A stretch of DNA of 64,000 nt. It comes from Dipteronia dyeriana (Eukaryota > Streptophyta > Magnoliopsida > Sapindales > Sapindaceae). Numbering within the stretch: the first letter of the stretch is position 1; each line of letters begins with the position of its first letter. This document shows positions 47,381 to 59,322 of this stretch, piece by piece. The notes under the pieces were generated by a model that was not told the DNA's origin, searched no databases, and saw only the letters and a list, made by a program, of their open reading frames with translations. A program made the translations under genes and the position numbers. The DNA is taken from positions 89,735,052-89,799,051 of the forward strand of contig CM065297.1 of assembly GCA_032871835.1 (NCBI GenBank), written 5' to 3'.

Positions 47381-49446
47381 TTAGTGATAAGAGCACTCAC
47401 CATTGAACCACTTGTTCTTAGGTGTACCTAAACAAACATTTCCAATATCATCATTGACAATAATGTTAAATCTAGAGTAAAGTCCTTCGATGACTTGATT
47501 CACAAGAATATCACTAACACACTCTTCCTTAACATTATCAACACAAGCTTTGTCAAGTTGAACAATATTAGTATTCTTCCTACTCCAAAACTTCTTTTCA
47601 TGCTTAGAAAAGTTATCATGTTTTTCAACTTTCAAATCCTTAGCATGTTCAAATTGAAGTTTAATCTCCTTATCTCTAGATTCATTTCCTAATTTGCATT
47701 TTTCAATATATTTATAACACCTAGGCTTAATGTGACATATTGTGTTGCAATAATGGCAAATTGGAATAAAAGATGAGATTGTACTTTTTGGAGTTGAAAT
47801 AGCTTCACTAGGAGTTTGCAAAGATACCTTGTTCGCCAACTTCTTCTCGGCTTTTGATCTTCTCTTCTTGTGTGGTTTCTTATCAATCACGACTTCATCA
47901 AAATGTGTAGGAAGTGATGCTTCTAAGAGCTCCTCTTCAACTACCAGGTCTTCTTCACCACTATGAGAGTTAACAAGATTCCTAACACTAGACACACTAA
48001 CCGAATCATTTACTAAATCCTTGATAGCCTCCTTAGCCGTGTCTATTTCTTCCATCAATTTTTGTTCTCTTTTCTTCAAAGAAGATATCACATTATCCTT
48101 CTCAAGGTTTATCATTTGAAGTTCTCTAAAATTCTTCATAATATCACCTTTTTCACCAAGAAGTCTACGAGTAACAACCACAAACTCATCTAGTTGCTTC
48201 ATGATCAAATCATCCTTTTCAACTACTTCTTTTTGAACATTGTCTCTAGCTTCTTCAAGCCTTTCTATCTTTTTCAACAACTCAAGATTAGTAGGAATGG
48301 AACTAGAGCTTCCATCACGATTTGCATCAAGGTTCTTGTTCAAAGATATTGTACTACCAACATCAAGTGGAGAATGAGAAGCCGTTAGAGCTACAAAGTT
48401 GCTCACCAACTCTTCATCACTTAAAGACTCACTACTAGAGCTCTCATTGTCACTAGAATTATCATCACTCCAAGTAGCCGCCAACACTTTACCTTTCTTG
48501 TCTTTCTTAGATGGCTTCTTTGTGCACTCACTAACAAAGTGACCAAAACCTTGACAATTATAGCATTGAACCTCTTTCTTGTTCATGGCTTGACTATTCT
48601 TCACAATCCTTGGAGATGATGTTCTCTTGACTCCTTTTTCCTTAGAAGACATGCATTTAGGCTTGGCATTCTTCTTTAGAAACTTCTTGAACCTTCTAAC
48701 CAAGAGTGCAATTTCTTCATTTTCATTATCACTCTCCTCCTCAATAGCATTGAGAGCGATTCTTTTTCTCTTAATCTTTGGCTTCAAGCACATCTCATAA
48801 GTTTGGAGAGACCCAAACAACTCATCAATGTTCATACTATCAACATCCTTGCTTTCCTTAATGTCCATCACCTTTGATTTGAATCTCTTAGGAAGTGACC
48901 TAAGGGTTTTCCAATTTAAATGTTCTTTTGAGATAGGTACTCCAAGTTCTTGACATTGGTTAGCTATGTTAAGAAGCCAGAATTGGAAGTCTTCAAACTT
49001 TTCTTCCTCACCCATACTAAAACCTTCAATTTTGATGCCAACATTTGAAGCCTCGATTTCTTCACCGCTAAGGTTCCTTCATTAGTAACTTGGAGAGTAT
49101 TCCAAGCTTATTTTACAGATTCAAGATTTTAAATGTAGGAGAATTGATGCCCATCAACTCCTCTAAAGATGGCATTTATAGCACGATGGTGCCATTTAGC
49201 AACCTCAAACTCATTTGTTGTCTATTCATTCATTGGCTTGAGTATCATGGTTCCATCCTCTAAAACCTTGGTAGGAGGACTATAACCTTCTTCCACTACC
49301 ATCCAAGCCCTTTCATCAATAGAGCAAATGTAGGCTTTCATCCACAACTTCCAATACCCATAGTTAGTGCCACGAAGTAATGGTTGCCTAGTATTTGAGG
49401 CTCCTTCCGCTATTACATCATCTTGTAAACCCATGAATTCAAACAC
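47381..49446 (-). pseudogene. SIRE-type gag of element N
   Basis: The N-terminus is 49446-49222 (GTNYGYWKLWMKAYICSID), a region with stops follows (49220-49016), then 544 open codons (49015-47381). The latter has the gag domain (FWLLNIANQCQELGVPISKE), a CCHC knuckle CYNCQGFGHFVSEC near residue 152, an acidic/Ser-rich stretch (about 185-205), a coiled coil (about 245-345) and a second CHYCNTICHIKPRC near residue 427. The long C-terminal extension is typical of SIRE/Maximus. Ends with a stop at 47381, not fused to pol. Confidence 0.85.
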
Positions 49447-49503
49447 CTTACAAAAACCGTGAAAGTATCACTCTGGACTCACACTAAGTGCAATCTAGTG
49501 TCC

Positions 49504-49518
49504 TGCTTTGATTTTAAT
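49504..49518 (-). other. Decayed primer-binding site of element N
   Basis: The minus strand reads ATTAAAATCAAAGC after the LTR. Aligned with ATTGGTATCAGAGC of element S it has four changes, three of them G to A. Confidence 0.7.
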
Positions 49519-52121
49519 TGAAAATACAATCACGGTTAAATGCTCAAGGATAACCTAGAGGGGGGGGGGGGGGGGGGGGTGAAAAGGTTAGACATATTTT
49601 TCGACTCCTTTAGAAACAAACAAAAGTTTGTCCCTCTAGATTGCTTGTATCACAATATATATATTAATTAAAGATAATTAATTAATATATAAACACAAGT
49701 AAAGTGTGATACAAATAAGTAATTGTAATACATATACAATCTATTCTATAGAAAGGAAGTCAATATACATAGAGAGTTCTATCCACAGTACAAATATTAG
49801 AGAGATAGGGATAGAGAAAAGTTGACACAAGATATAATGTGGTAAACTTCTGAAGAGGAAACATCCACGGACTAGTAGCCACCGGCAAACAAAATCCACT
49901 AGTAGATAAGACAAGTACAATATCTCAAGTGACCTCTTCACCTAGAAACTACCCTCATATCCTACTCTAGAAGTTTTCGCCCAATACTCAACAATTCGAG
50001 GCTTCACACCTCTTGTCAAGACTTTCTTGCTCACCTTATCCAGATCCTCACGACCCAAGGCAAGACTTCTTGCTCAACTAAGTCCTCACGACTCTAGTAA
50101 ATACTTCCTCACCCACCTATCCGAGTTCTCCTAACTCTAGGCAAGACTTCTTGCTCGACTATCCAATGATTCACACTTCTAGCCAAGACTTCCTTGCTCG
50201 ACAATCCAAGGCTTCACACCTCTTGCCAAGACTTCTTGCTCAACACCTTAGGTCTCACACCTATTGTTCCTTCTCACTAGGCATATAGGTGATCTTGAAT
50301 GCAAAAAGCAAACAAGCACGCAACATAGAATGTTATGATCAACACATCCTATGGAAAATACTAGACATGAGCATGAAAGCACAAAACAAATATTGTCTAG
50401 TCAAGCATGCATGTATAATCAATCTAGATCATATAAAATATATTCAACATTAATCACAATCTAGATACATGCATATATCTATACTTGAATCATAAGGTAT
50501 GATCAACAAATCACAAGATCAAGTTTAAATCACACAAACCTAAAACATGCTAAAATCATATGACAAAGTCAATTAGATTTAAGCTAAAGTTCTAGAGCAT
50601 ATTCCTAATCATAGATTCAACAAATCACATGAATAGCTCAAAAGAACATAAGCACATGTATTATGTGAGAATTTCGGTCAAAAGAGCCTAATACATGTGA
50701 GGAACTATTTTTCTCAAAATCAATCAATCAAAGATCATCAAATAGTCCTAGAATCAAAGCTAGCACAATACAATCCCAAATATGTGATTACATAGGCAAA
50801 ATCAAAACCTAACTCAACATGTATGATTTCAATTGAAACTCAATCTAGCTTTAAATGTGTTCAAAACACAAATCAAAACACTCACAATATAAAAATATAT
50901 GTAGAAGAAGAAAACCCAAGGCAATTGACCAAGTTTTAGAAGAAAACTTTGAGAGAAAATCAATACCTTAGTTGATTTAGGTGCAGTCCTGTTGTTGTAT
51001 GATAAGACACAAAAATTGCTGTAAAATTAACTCAAAACTTTAGAGAAAAGATGGAGGATGAATAGGTAAACACTCTCAACTTTGAATCACACAAATCGGA
51101 CTTCAAATGAAGAAGTTATGGTGTTTGTATGGTGAGAAAATTTAGAGAGAAAATTTCTGCACACTTGATTTGAATTTCTTCTTAGAATGAATGTGAGAGG
51201 GAAAGAGTTTATAAAGGAGTGGGAAACTTGGACAAGTGAAATGACCAAGAGGGGCAAAATGAAGCCAAGCAAGCTTGCTGCCCGAGATGGCATGTGGGCA
51301 TCTCGGGGCAGCAAGCCTTCTGCCCCGAGATGGCCACGCGCCATCTCGGGAAAGAAGACAATGCTTGCTTCTTTCTCCTTCGACCTTCCTTCTCGTTCTT
51401 CGACTGTTCTCAGGCCTCCAAGCTTGGAATTCGAATCCGTTTATGGATTACAAACCGTAACTCTCACACGCACATGGGTATATAAGATACTCAACCCAGA
51501 AAATAATAATTCGACTCAATATATGAAGACGAAGACAATGTATGAAACATGAGTTGAAAGTGTATTATCTTTTGACTTAGAACTTGAAATCAATAGTATA
51601 AGTAACCAAAATGACCGGAACTCAATCAAGAATGATTTAAGACTAAATCCAAGTTCAATATCCATCTTATACAAACATATACACACACAAACACAATTAA
51701 CACTAGAATGCAAACTACATAGAGATAGTTTCCAATCATGCATTTTCCAAAACATGTTATTTCCATACCAATGCATGAGCATTCATCTTCAAGTGTGTGA
51801 ATGTGTTATACATGGTGCACAATGATGCAGGGACACATATGAATGAATTGTATGTGTGTGCCTATAAAATTGTACAACAACACAGAGACACAAATGTATG
51901 ATATGTGTGTGTGTGCCTAAGCCTTGTAAGAGGAAGATAAGGTCTTAGTATACCTTTGTAGAACCATATTGCATCATTTATCTTGAATACTTAGAACTTG
52001 CTTTGACTTGTTGTTTCTTCTTCCTTAAAGCTTGATTCATCATGAATTTAAACAACTAAATCATTACAAGTAAACATCATTTTGATATGGAATTAATGCC
52101 AACACAAACTAAAACCTAACA
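49519..52121 (-). repeat. 5' LTR of element N
   Basis: 2603 bp, colinear with the 3' LTR. Contains a 20-base G-run (49560-49579) against 15 in the partner, and fewer copies of the GTGTGTG-rich unit (about 51810-51915). Bounded outside by ACTTC (52122-52126). Confidence 0.92.
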
Positions 52122-52126
52122 ACTTC
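52122..52126. other. Right target-site duplication of element N (ACTTC)
   Basis: ACTTC directly after the LTR edge AACCTAACA (52121). Confidence 0.93.
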
Positions 52127-52245
52127 CCTTTGATCTTGGTTACTTTCTTGGTCTTTTTCTATGAAGGCCCAAGTTGTTTTTCCTTCTGTTGTCTCATGAC
52201 CTTTTTACAGGTCTTTAATAGTAGCAACTAACCAAGCATATGGAT

Positions 52246-52800
52246 CTATTGACCCTTGCCTTTCACAAGGATTTTCTTATTTCGTTGAACATCTTGCATC
52301 AGGCCTTGCAAGGTGTATTCTTTATTGTTTAAGGTGTAGTCCAACTTGAATTGATCAAAGGAATCTGACAATAAGTTGACGATCATGTCAATTTTTGTCT
52401 CACTATATATCTCAGCACCAATCAATTCAGCAATGTTGAGATGTGCTATGACTTTCATCATGTGATCTTTCACAGCCTGTCTAGGTTTCATCCTAAGATT
52501 CATAAAAGAAGTCACTGCCTCTCTCTTAGTCATCCTAGACCTCATACCAAAAACCTTCTCTAGAGACATCATTATATCGGTAGCAGTCTCCATTCCTTCA
52601 TGCTCCTGTTGCAACACGTCAGAGATGGTGGCCATAATAAAACATTTAACCATCTCTTCTAAAGACTCTCACTGTTGATACTCATCTCTTTGCTCCTGAG
52701 TAGATTCATTAGTAGGAGTAGGTGGTTTTGGAGTGCACAGAATGAACTTATGCTTTTTAGCTTGCAACAACAACCCAATTTTTCTTTTTCCATGTGGCAT
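52246..52800 (-). pseudogene. Copia gag of the Angela-like element (right copy)
   Basis: ATG at 52800 (MPHGKRKIG...), a stop near residue 44, then open 52653-52246 with FIMATISDVLQQEHEG, MRSRMTKREAV and NIAELIGAEIYSETKIDM, a UBN2-type gag. The following zinc-knuckle coding region is split by element N between 52122 and 41556. The left copy is 34378-34872. Confidence 0.82.
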
Positions 52801-53778
52801 AATTATCATCAGTTAAAGTATTATCTTTTAGGATGTTGATTAGGGATGGGGTCATGATTTCTTTTTAATAACAAAAATTATATAAGTAAAAAATCATGAT
52901 ATAGGACTTTTGAATATTTATCTTGAATTAAATAAAAGATAATTCAATCGTAAAATTCAACAGTGATCCAACACCCATAAATGTCACGCCTCCTTTGGGA
53001 GTTTGCACCATTTACTAGTTAGACTAGGTCCCACCTAATTGTTAACATAACAACCAACATTTTCAATTTTAGCCTTACAATTTTAATGGCAAGATCTCTT
53101 GGGAGGATTTTAATAAAATCACATTGAGTGTGTTACCAAGTTAACAACCTTCAATATATTCCCTCACGAATATCCCTCATTCGGAAGTAGATATCGTTTG
53201 GGTTAATTGTCTAGTCTGTCCTTGTAATGAAGTATCTTGTTAAATTCCATTCACGAATACCTCTTGGGAGGTTCTTACACAAAACATAAAGCTCAACTAA
53301 ACTTAGAGGCCGTAGGTGTTCCAAAACACCTTCTCCCACTCAATTATTTAAGGCATGTGATCGAATTCCATAGAATGATTTACCAAGTCATCTAGATGCC
53401 AATTAGATACCTAAACCGGTCAATGCATGTTCATACCAAAAGAGATATATGAGTGGCACTCATATTCTATATGACATGTTATCAAACAATGACAAACATT
53501 GTAATATTTACAAAAATATAAATAGTTACAATTTTGGTCCATCCTAGAAAAGCAAATAAATTACATGTCTTTTAATAAAAAAAACTCATTTCTTGGCGAA
53601 CAAGTCTTCACGTGACATTCATCGTTCGGACTCCCTCGGTTGCCTCTCATGGGCGTGCACACCATTGGGTCCCTCCCATGGGCGTTTGCACCCCACAACC
53701 CCATAAAGGGCTGCCATGCGTAGCCCATGGCTTCCATAACATTTCCTAGCACAACTTGGCTTATGGTCTGTACAACTT
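52801..53778 (-). other. Copia leader (right copy), lacking primer site
   Basis: Colinear with 34873 to about 35840. At about 53778 it jumps to LTR sequence matching 37788, so the primer site and the last 1.48 kb of the LTR are deleted. Confidence 0.7.
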
Positions 53779-54517
53779 CGATATTTTGACTTTTCTAGAA
53801 GCCATGTTTCAATAGACACTTTTGAAAACTTAACGTTAAGATTTAATATCCAATACCTCAAAACATCCATATGATGATATTCTACTCTCATTTATTAAAT
53901 GGAGCCACAATATCCATATCTATAAATGAAGTCCTCTATCAAGTAACAAATGAATACCACCAAACTATCGAGGATAGACTATGCTATATAATCGTACTCA
54001 TTGATAGCTCAAATGATAACACTTGCACCCATAAGTCCATCATTTATCTTAGGATTGAGATAGACTCTCCTATCATCTTCAAATGAAAACTTTTATCCAT
54101 TGATGGTTCTAGATAAAGTATTTTATTGTGATCCGATTCAATGCACCCAGTGCACTAGATTCTTTTACCCAAAGACACCACACTTTGATGGTTTTAGATT
54201 CATCATAACACACTTGATCCCACTCAAATGCGAGCAAAAGAATCTACAACTTTGACAAGATAAAGGCGCCTAACCTTTTTCTTAAGCTGTGAATATTATT
54301 CAATACTAGCTAAAGAATAATGTCTACCTCATAATATCTAGATGTATGAACAATTCTTCATTTCTCATAGTCTTTTGACCTTATGATTATTTACTTTTGA
54401 CAATTATAATAATTAAACTATAAATGCTATAAGATTTGTTAAACTATAAATCACTATTAAAATGAAAAGATTGTCAAATATATTATTATACTCTTTCCAT
54501 AGAACATAATCCTAACA
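53779..54517 (-). repeat. Partial 5' LTR of the Angela-like copia
   Basis: 739 bp matching 37788-38526; on minus it begins TGTTAGGATTATG (54517). Confidence 0.85.
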
Positions 54518-56340
54518 CCTGACCCTCCTGTAGAGTTACCCTTCTACCAAGCAATGTCGGATAGAGAACCTCTTAATTCTTCGGGCTTGATCTGGCTCCT
54601 CAGGAAGCTTTCTTTCTTGGAGGCAAGCAATAATCGGATCCATCCAGCAAGGCTGACGGTCCACGGGTCAAATTTCCTTGCTCGCTGTTATGATTGGTTA
54701 GGGAATCACTTGGAAGGAAACTCCCCGGGGTAGGGCTTCACCACCATTCATAACTATTTTAGCTAGGATGTCTGCTCAATGATTCTGTTGGCGGGGTACT
54801 TGCTCGATCTTGAATCCCTTAAATTTATTCATAAGTTCCTGAGCTAGCTTCACGTAGGCGACCATGTTCTCCCTTTTTGCCTGATAGATCCCGAAAATCT
54901 GATTGGCTATGAGTAATTAGTCACTCTTCACCTGCAGGTAGTCTGCCCCAAATTCGATGGCTGTCTTCATCCTGACTAGGAGACCTCATTATTGTTAGCT
55001 TTAAAATCAAATCTGAAGTAGTGACACCATTCAATCTTTTTTGGATCTACCAGAACTATGGCAACCCCTCATCTCACTTGCTCGAACGCTCCATCAGTGT
55101 AATGGGTCTAGGTCTTGCAACCTTCCGGCCAGCTGTCAATCTCTGAAATATTTATAGGAGCTAGATTCGACTCTACGGAGGTCGCTTGGCTCGGGAGAGC
55201 TAAGAATTCTACCTCGAAGTCTTCTAAAGCCCGAACTTTGATTGAGTTCCTAGGTTTGTACTCCAATTCAAATTGGGTGAGCTCATGGGCACTCAAAACT
55301 AGCCTTCCGGGATATGTCTGGCCTTTGTAAATATTGGCAGAGAGGCTGATCCGTCACCACTGCTATTGAGTGAGCTTGGAAGTATGGATGAAGCTTCTTC
55401 ACCGAGGTAACCAGAGCAAAGACTAGCTTCTACAAGAGAGTACAATTTCTTTATGGCTTATTTATAGCATGACTCATGTAGTAGATAGGTCGTTGGACCC
55501 TGTCTCAACATTCCTTGACCAAAACTCCACTTACTGCAGTTTCTGAAACAAGCAAGTAGATTTATAGCTCCTCTTTAAAAATTGGATTGACTAGTAATGG
55601 GGGCTCACTGGATACTTCTTTAAGGCATGAAAGGCTTGCTCGCTCTCTTAGTCCCACTTCATGTTTTTCCCCTGCTTGATAGCTTTGAAGAATGATAGGC
55701 ATTTATCGGTGGAGCGAGAAATGAACCTTTTGAGCACTGCTACACACTCGATCAAGATTTGTACCTATTTAAGTGACGTGGGGGATTCCAGGTCCAAGAT
55801 AGCCTTGATATTTTCTAAGTTGGCCTCTATGCCTTTCTCGTGAACCATGATGCCCAGAAACTTCCCCACAGTTACCCCGAATGCACATTTGGAGAGGGTT
55901 CAATCACATCTGATTTCCCTCAGGATCAGAAAAATTCTATAAAGGTCGTCCTAATGTTCTTCTATGGTTTGTGACTTTGTAATCATGTCATCGATGTACA
56001 CCTCAATCAACTTTCCGATTTTGGGCATGAATAGTCAGTTAACTAGCCGCTGGTATATAGCCCTTGCATTCTTGAGTTTGAACGGCATCACCTTGTAGTA
56101 CTACAGCCCATGTCCAGTAATGAAGCTGTTCTTATCTTCGTCTGCTTGATGCATCTTGATCTGGTTATACCCTAAGAACACATCCATGAAGCTTAGGAGC
56201 TTGTTCCCGGATGTGGAATCAACCAACTGATCGTTCTTCTGCAGCGGGAAGCTATCATTCGGGCATGCCTGGTTAAGGTTGGTATAGTCGACGCATATGC
56301 ACCACTTCCCATTTGCCTTAGTGACCATGACCACATTGGA
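54518..56340 (-). pseudogene. Gypsy reverse transcriptase and RNase H of element A
   Basis: On minus: 56334-56101 with ANGKWCICVDYTNLNQACPND and LLSFMDVFLGYNQIKMH, then the catalytic YIDD in EVYIDDMITKS (about 55975-56003), the RT thumb, RNase H (about 55700-55100, with ELTQFELEY near 55280) and the linker towards integrase (PIIACLQERKLPEEPD, about 54590-54640). Many stops and shifts. An intact product would reverse-transcribe the element RNA. Confidence 0.85.
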
Positions 56341-56797
56341 GAGCCAATCGAGGTATCTGACTTTTTTGATGATATCGGCCTTGATCAGCTTATCGACCTC
56401 TTCTTACACTGCAATATTCCTTTCAGTGTTGAATTGACGCCTCTTTTGCTTAACTTGCTTGAAGGTAGGGTCGACAGTCAACCGGTGAGAGGCAAAAGTC
56501 AGAGGAATCCTTGACATCTCATCATGGCTTCATGCAAAGATGTCGTTGAACTCTGTGAGTAGCTTGATCAATCCATCATTTATATCTGCTTCCAGCTTGT
56601 CTCCGACCTTTACCTTCTTGGTGGCATCATCCTCTCTGATCGAAATTACTTATAGTTTATCAACAGGATGGCCGCTAGCCCAGTTCTTGCTTTGCTCTTC
56701 TTTATCCATTATTAGGAGGTCATTCTCTAAATGATCATCAGGTTCTGAGTCCTACTGGTCTGTCCTTGGTGCTACCCTGTTCCTGAATCGTTGTAAC

Positions 56798-57244
56798 TTA
56801 TGCAGACTGCTTTGCCAGCACTGTTGGGTTGGTGGATACTACATAACATTTCCTGATAGTTAGCTGGTCCCCTTGCACCTTGCCCACCTTGTTCCTAACA
56901 GGAAATTTCAAGATGTTATGGTTAATGGACAAGACACCCTTAATGGCCGATAGGAACGGTCTTCCCAGTTTGGCGTTGTAGGCTGATGAGAGGTCGACCA
57001 CAACGAAGTTCGTCATTACGTTCTACTGGAAGGGTGTTGTTCCTATGATCACCAGGAGGATCTTCGACTCGACTGATATGATTGTGTCTCTAGTGAAGTG
57101 ATACAGAAGGGTCGTGCAACTATTATAGTACAATTGCTTCAAGTTAAGTTTTTCCAAGGTATCTTTAAAAGGGATATCCACGCTGATGGCAGAATCAATA
57201 AGTACGCGATGGACAACGCAATTGCCTATTTGTGCTATAACCAA
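56798..57244 (-). pseudogene. Gypsy aspartic protease of element A
   Basis: The 57244-57023 frame has HRVLIDSAISVDIPFK, where the active-site Asp-Thr-Gly reads Asp-Ser-Ala. It continues in another frame at 57016-56798 with SSAYNAKLGRPFLSAIKGV. The related copy at 61893-62411 keeps Asp-Thr-Gly-Ser-Ser. Dead enzyme. Confidence 0.8.
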
Positions 57245-57249
57245 TAAAG

Positions 57250-58600
57250 GATCATCGTAAGGCTAAACAGTGTTGTAGATGCCTACCTTGGAGAAAATCA
57301 TCTGAGCCAATTGAGACATGTTGGCTAAGCTCTGGTCTGCCTTAAAGATATCACGGTCTTCCTCCAAGCGAGGAATCATCCTTGTGTGGTTCTTCCTAGT
57401 ATTGTTGGAGGACCTTACCAGGGTAGGTCATCTTAGTATTGTATGGATGACCTGAATCTGTTGCATCAGGTCTTTTTGCTTACCTCTTCCCTTCTTCTTC
57501 TCTCCCTTGATCTCTGCTAGAACCTTCTTCCCTATCTAGATACTGTCTTTAACTTGCTTCAAGAACTGTACCAAACATTCTCCCCTTACCAAAGCCTTGC
57601 TTCGGTTGCGCAAGCTGTAACACTCTGATGTGTTATGTCCGATATCTTCGTGGAAGTCATAATATTTGTATCTGTTCCTGGTATCCACTGGCGCTTTCAT
57701 TGAAGCTGACTTCCTTAGTAACCTTTTATCCTAGATGACGAGATATATCATTTCCCAGGAAGTGTTCAAAGGAGTGTAATTGTTGTATCCCCTTTCATCT
57801 TTTGTCACAGAGGCCACCACCTCTTTTGGAGGAGGAGGAGAAGCTCGAGGGAAGGGGGGGGGGGGAAGTCTGTCCCCCTAGAAAACGTCTTCGCAGAGGT
57901 TAGAATGGTGGCGAGCAGTATGTGGATAGGTTGGGTGGCTTATTCTGGATCTTCTGAGTTGGTGCTGGCTTAGGTGCCTCTTTCTTCTGGCAATTTGTCG
58001 CTATTATATCATCGTATTCAATCTTAACCTTCAGCTGTTCTTCGATCTCTATCTGCTCTAGAGCCCGATCATACGTGTCCTGGTAGGTCTCGGGTAGGTT
58101 CTTGGTGAAAGATAGAAACAGCTTGATTTCTTTTTCAATGAAGACTCCCATCTGGATGACCTCTTTATGGAACCACTTCAAGCCCTGAGGGTTTCCTCTC
58201 TCTCCTAGATAGCATACTGCAAATGGATAGGATCTTTTGGCCGTGGCTCGACACCCTAGAATTGCTAGCAGAAGTCTGTTGACAACTTTGTGAAGGAATC
58301 CACACTGCCAGCGGGCAGTATTATGAACCAGGTCTTGGCATAATCTGTCAGCGTGGTAGGGACCATACGGCATATGGCGGCCTCAATTGTGTTCTATACC
58401 TCCATTTGTTGGACAAAGCCTCCAAATGACTCAATGGGTCTTCTGTGCCAGAGAACTTGTTTGCTGGCATTTTAAACTTAGGTGGGAGCTCCACTTCTCT
58501 GATTCTCCTAGTAAATGGGGCATTCATCTCACTAAGGGGGTCTTTCTTGACCTCCTTATGTTTTCATTTCTTCAACTGTTGGATCTATTTTTGCATTTTG
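57250..58600 (-). pseudogene. Gypsy gag of element A
   Basis: Several frames. About 58490-58380 has KFSGTEDPLSHLE and WIPSQ-type gag sequence; 58373-57900 is open with FTKNLPETYQDTYDRALEQIEIEE; a knuckle-like block (YKYYDFHEDIGHNTSEC) lies near 57650. A run of C/G (57857-57867) falls in a proline-rich segment. Homologous to 60600-61600 (+). Confidence 0.7.
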
Positions 58601-59302
58601 GCTAGCTGATCCCTCAATTGGTTACTCCCGGCGTCCTTCGAGTTAACCTATGAATCATCCTTGCCTGATCCTTTTGATTAAATTGAAATCCTTAGAGGGT
58701 TCTTATTATGAGCCGGGCTAGATTCTAGATCCCGCTTGCTTCCTCGGGCTTCTCCTTAAGGTTTCTTCTTGCAAACTCTAGGATGGGTAGGTTGACGAGG
58801 TTCTCTTGGAGGAACATCGATTGCTGATTTGGTAACCAGTAGATTTTTTCGGTACCAGGGGAATATGCCCTAATCTGTCTTGGATAGAGGTTGGGATCTC
58901 GATCCTGTTGTAATCCGGTACTGGTGGAAGGGGCCTGAGCTAGTCCAACACGGGTTGCCTGTTACCCGGTCTTCCTACTTCCTCCATGGCTTTGTGGTCC
59001 ACCAAATGAGAGGCATTCTCTTCTGCAACCATTCAAAGGCAGACACTTTCAACGAAGGCCGCTGCCTGCTAGACGATCATAGCTTGGCTGGCTGCTGGGA
59101 GAGTTGGGAGAGAAGGAATCCTATAGTTGTTTGGAAGAGTCGAAGTGGTTTACAGTGCTTTGACCTCTTTCTTTTTCTCTATATTTGCCTTACTGAAGGA
59201 GCTAATTGATTCCTTGATTCCTCGAGTTGTCCTTGGGATGATCGAAGCCTCATAATTTTGTAAGACAGTAAATTTGTTAATTTTAAAATTGGTGTGGAAA
59301 CT
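58601..59302 (-). other. Leader / gag N-terminal region of element A
   Basis: No open gene; short conserved pieces match the leader of element B (27344-27936). Confidence 0.5.
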
Positions 59303-59322
59303 TCCCACATGGTGCCAAAAAG
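59303..59322 (-). other. Primer-binding site of gypsy element A
   Basis: On minus, CTTTTTGGCACCATGTGGGA follows the LTR end (TAAACA). It resembles the TTTGGCGCCGTCTGTGGGA-type site of Tat/Athila-group elements. Confidence 0.7.

Larger units (their letters stand above)
41557..52121 (-). mobile_element. Pol-less SIRE-like copia element N with extra ORF
   Basis: 10,565 bp, flanked by ACTTC on both sides. Minus-strand order: 5' LTR (49519-52121), decayed primer site, gag (47381-49446), about 1.7 kb non-coding, ORF of the 'putative plant transposon protein' kind (44633-45694), polypurine tract (44165-44176), 3' LTR (41557-44164). I find no protease, integrase, RT or RNase H motif anywhere between the LTRs. 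It must depend on enzymes of a relative. Inserted in the zinc-knuckle region of the Angela-like copia gag. Confidence 0.88.
34358..54517 (-). mobile_element. Angela/BARE-like copia in tandem arrangement
   Basis: Minus-strand order from high to low coordinate: partial LTR (53779-54517), leader and gag (52122-53778), [element N], integrase and RT/RNase H (38590-41551), polypurine tract, full LTR (36304-38526), primer site, leader and gag again (34358-36303). One central LTR thus serves two internal regions. Lineage is judged from a polypurine tract reading AAGTGGGAGAT, the long LTR starting TGTTGG, and the gag type. It disrupts the integrase of element A. Confidence 0.8.
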
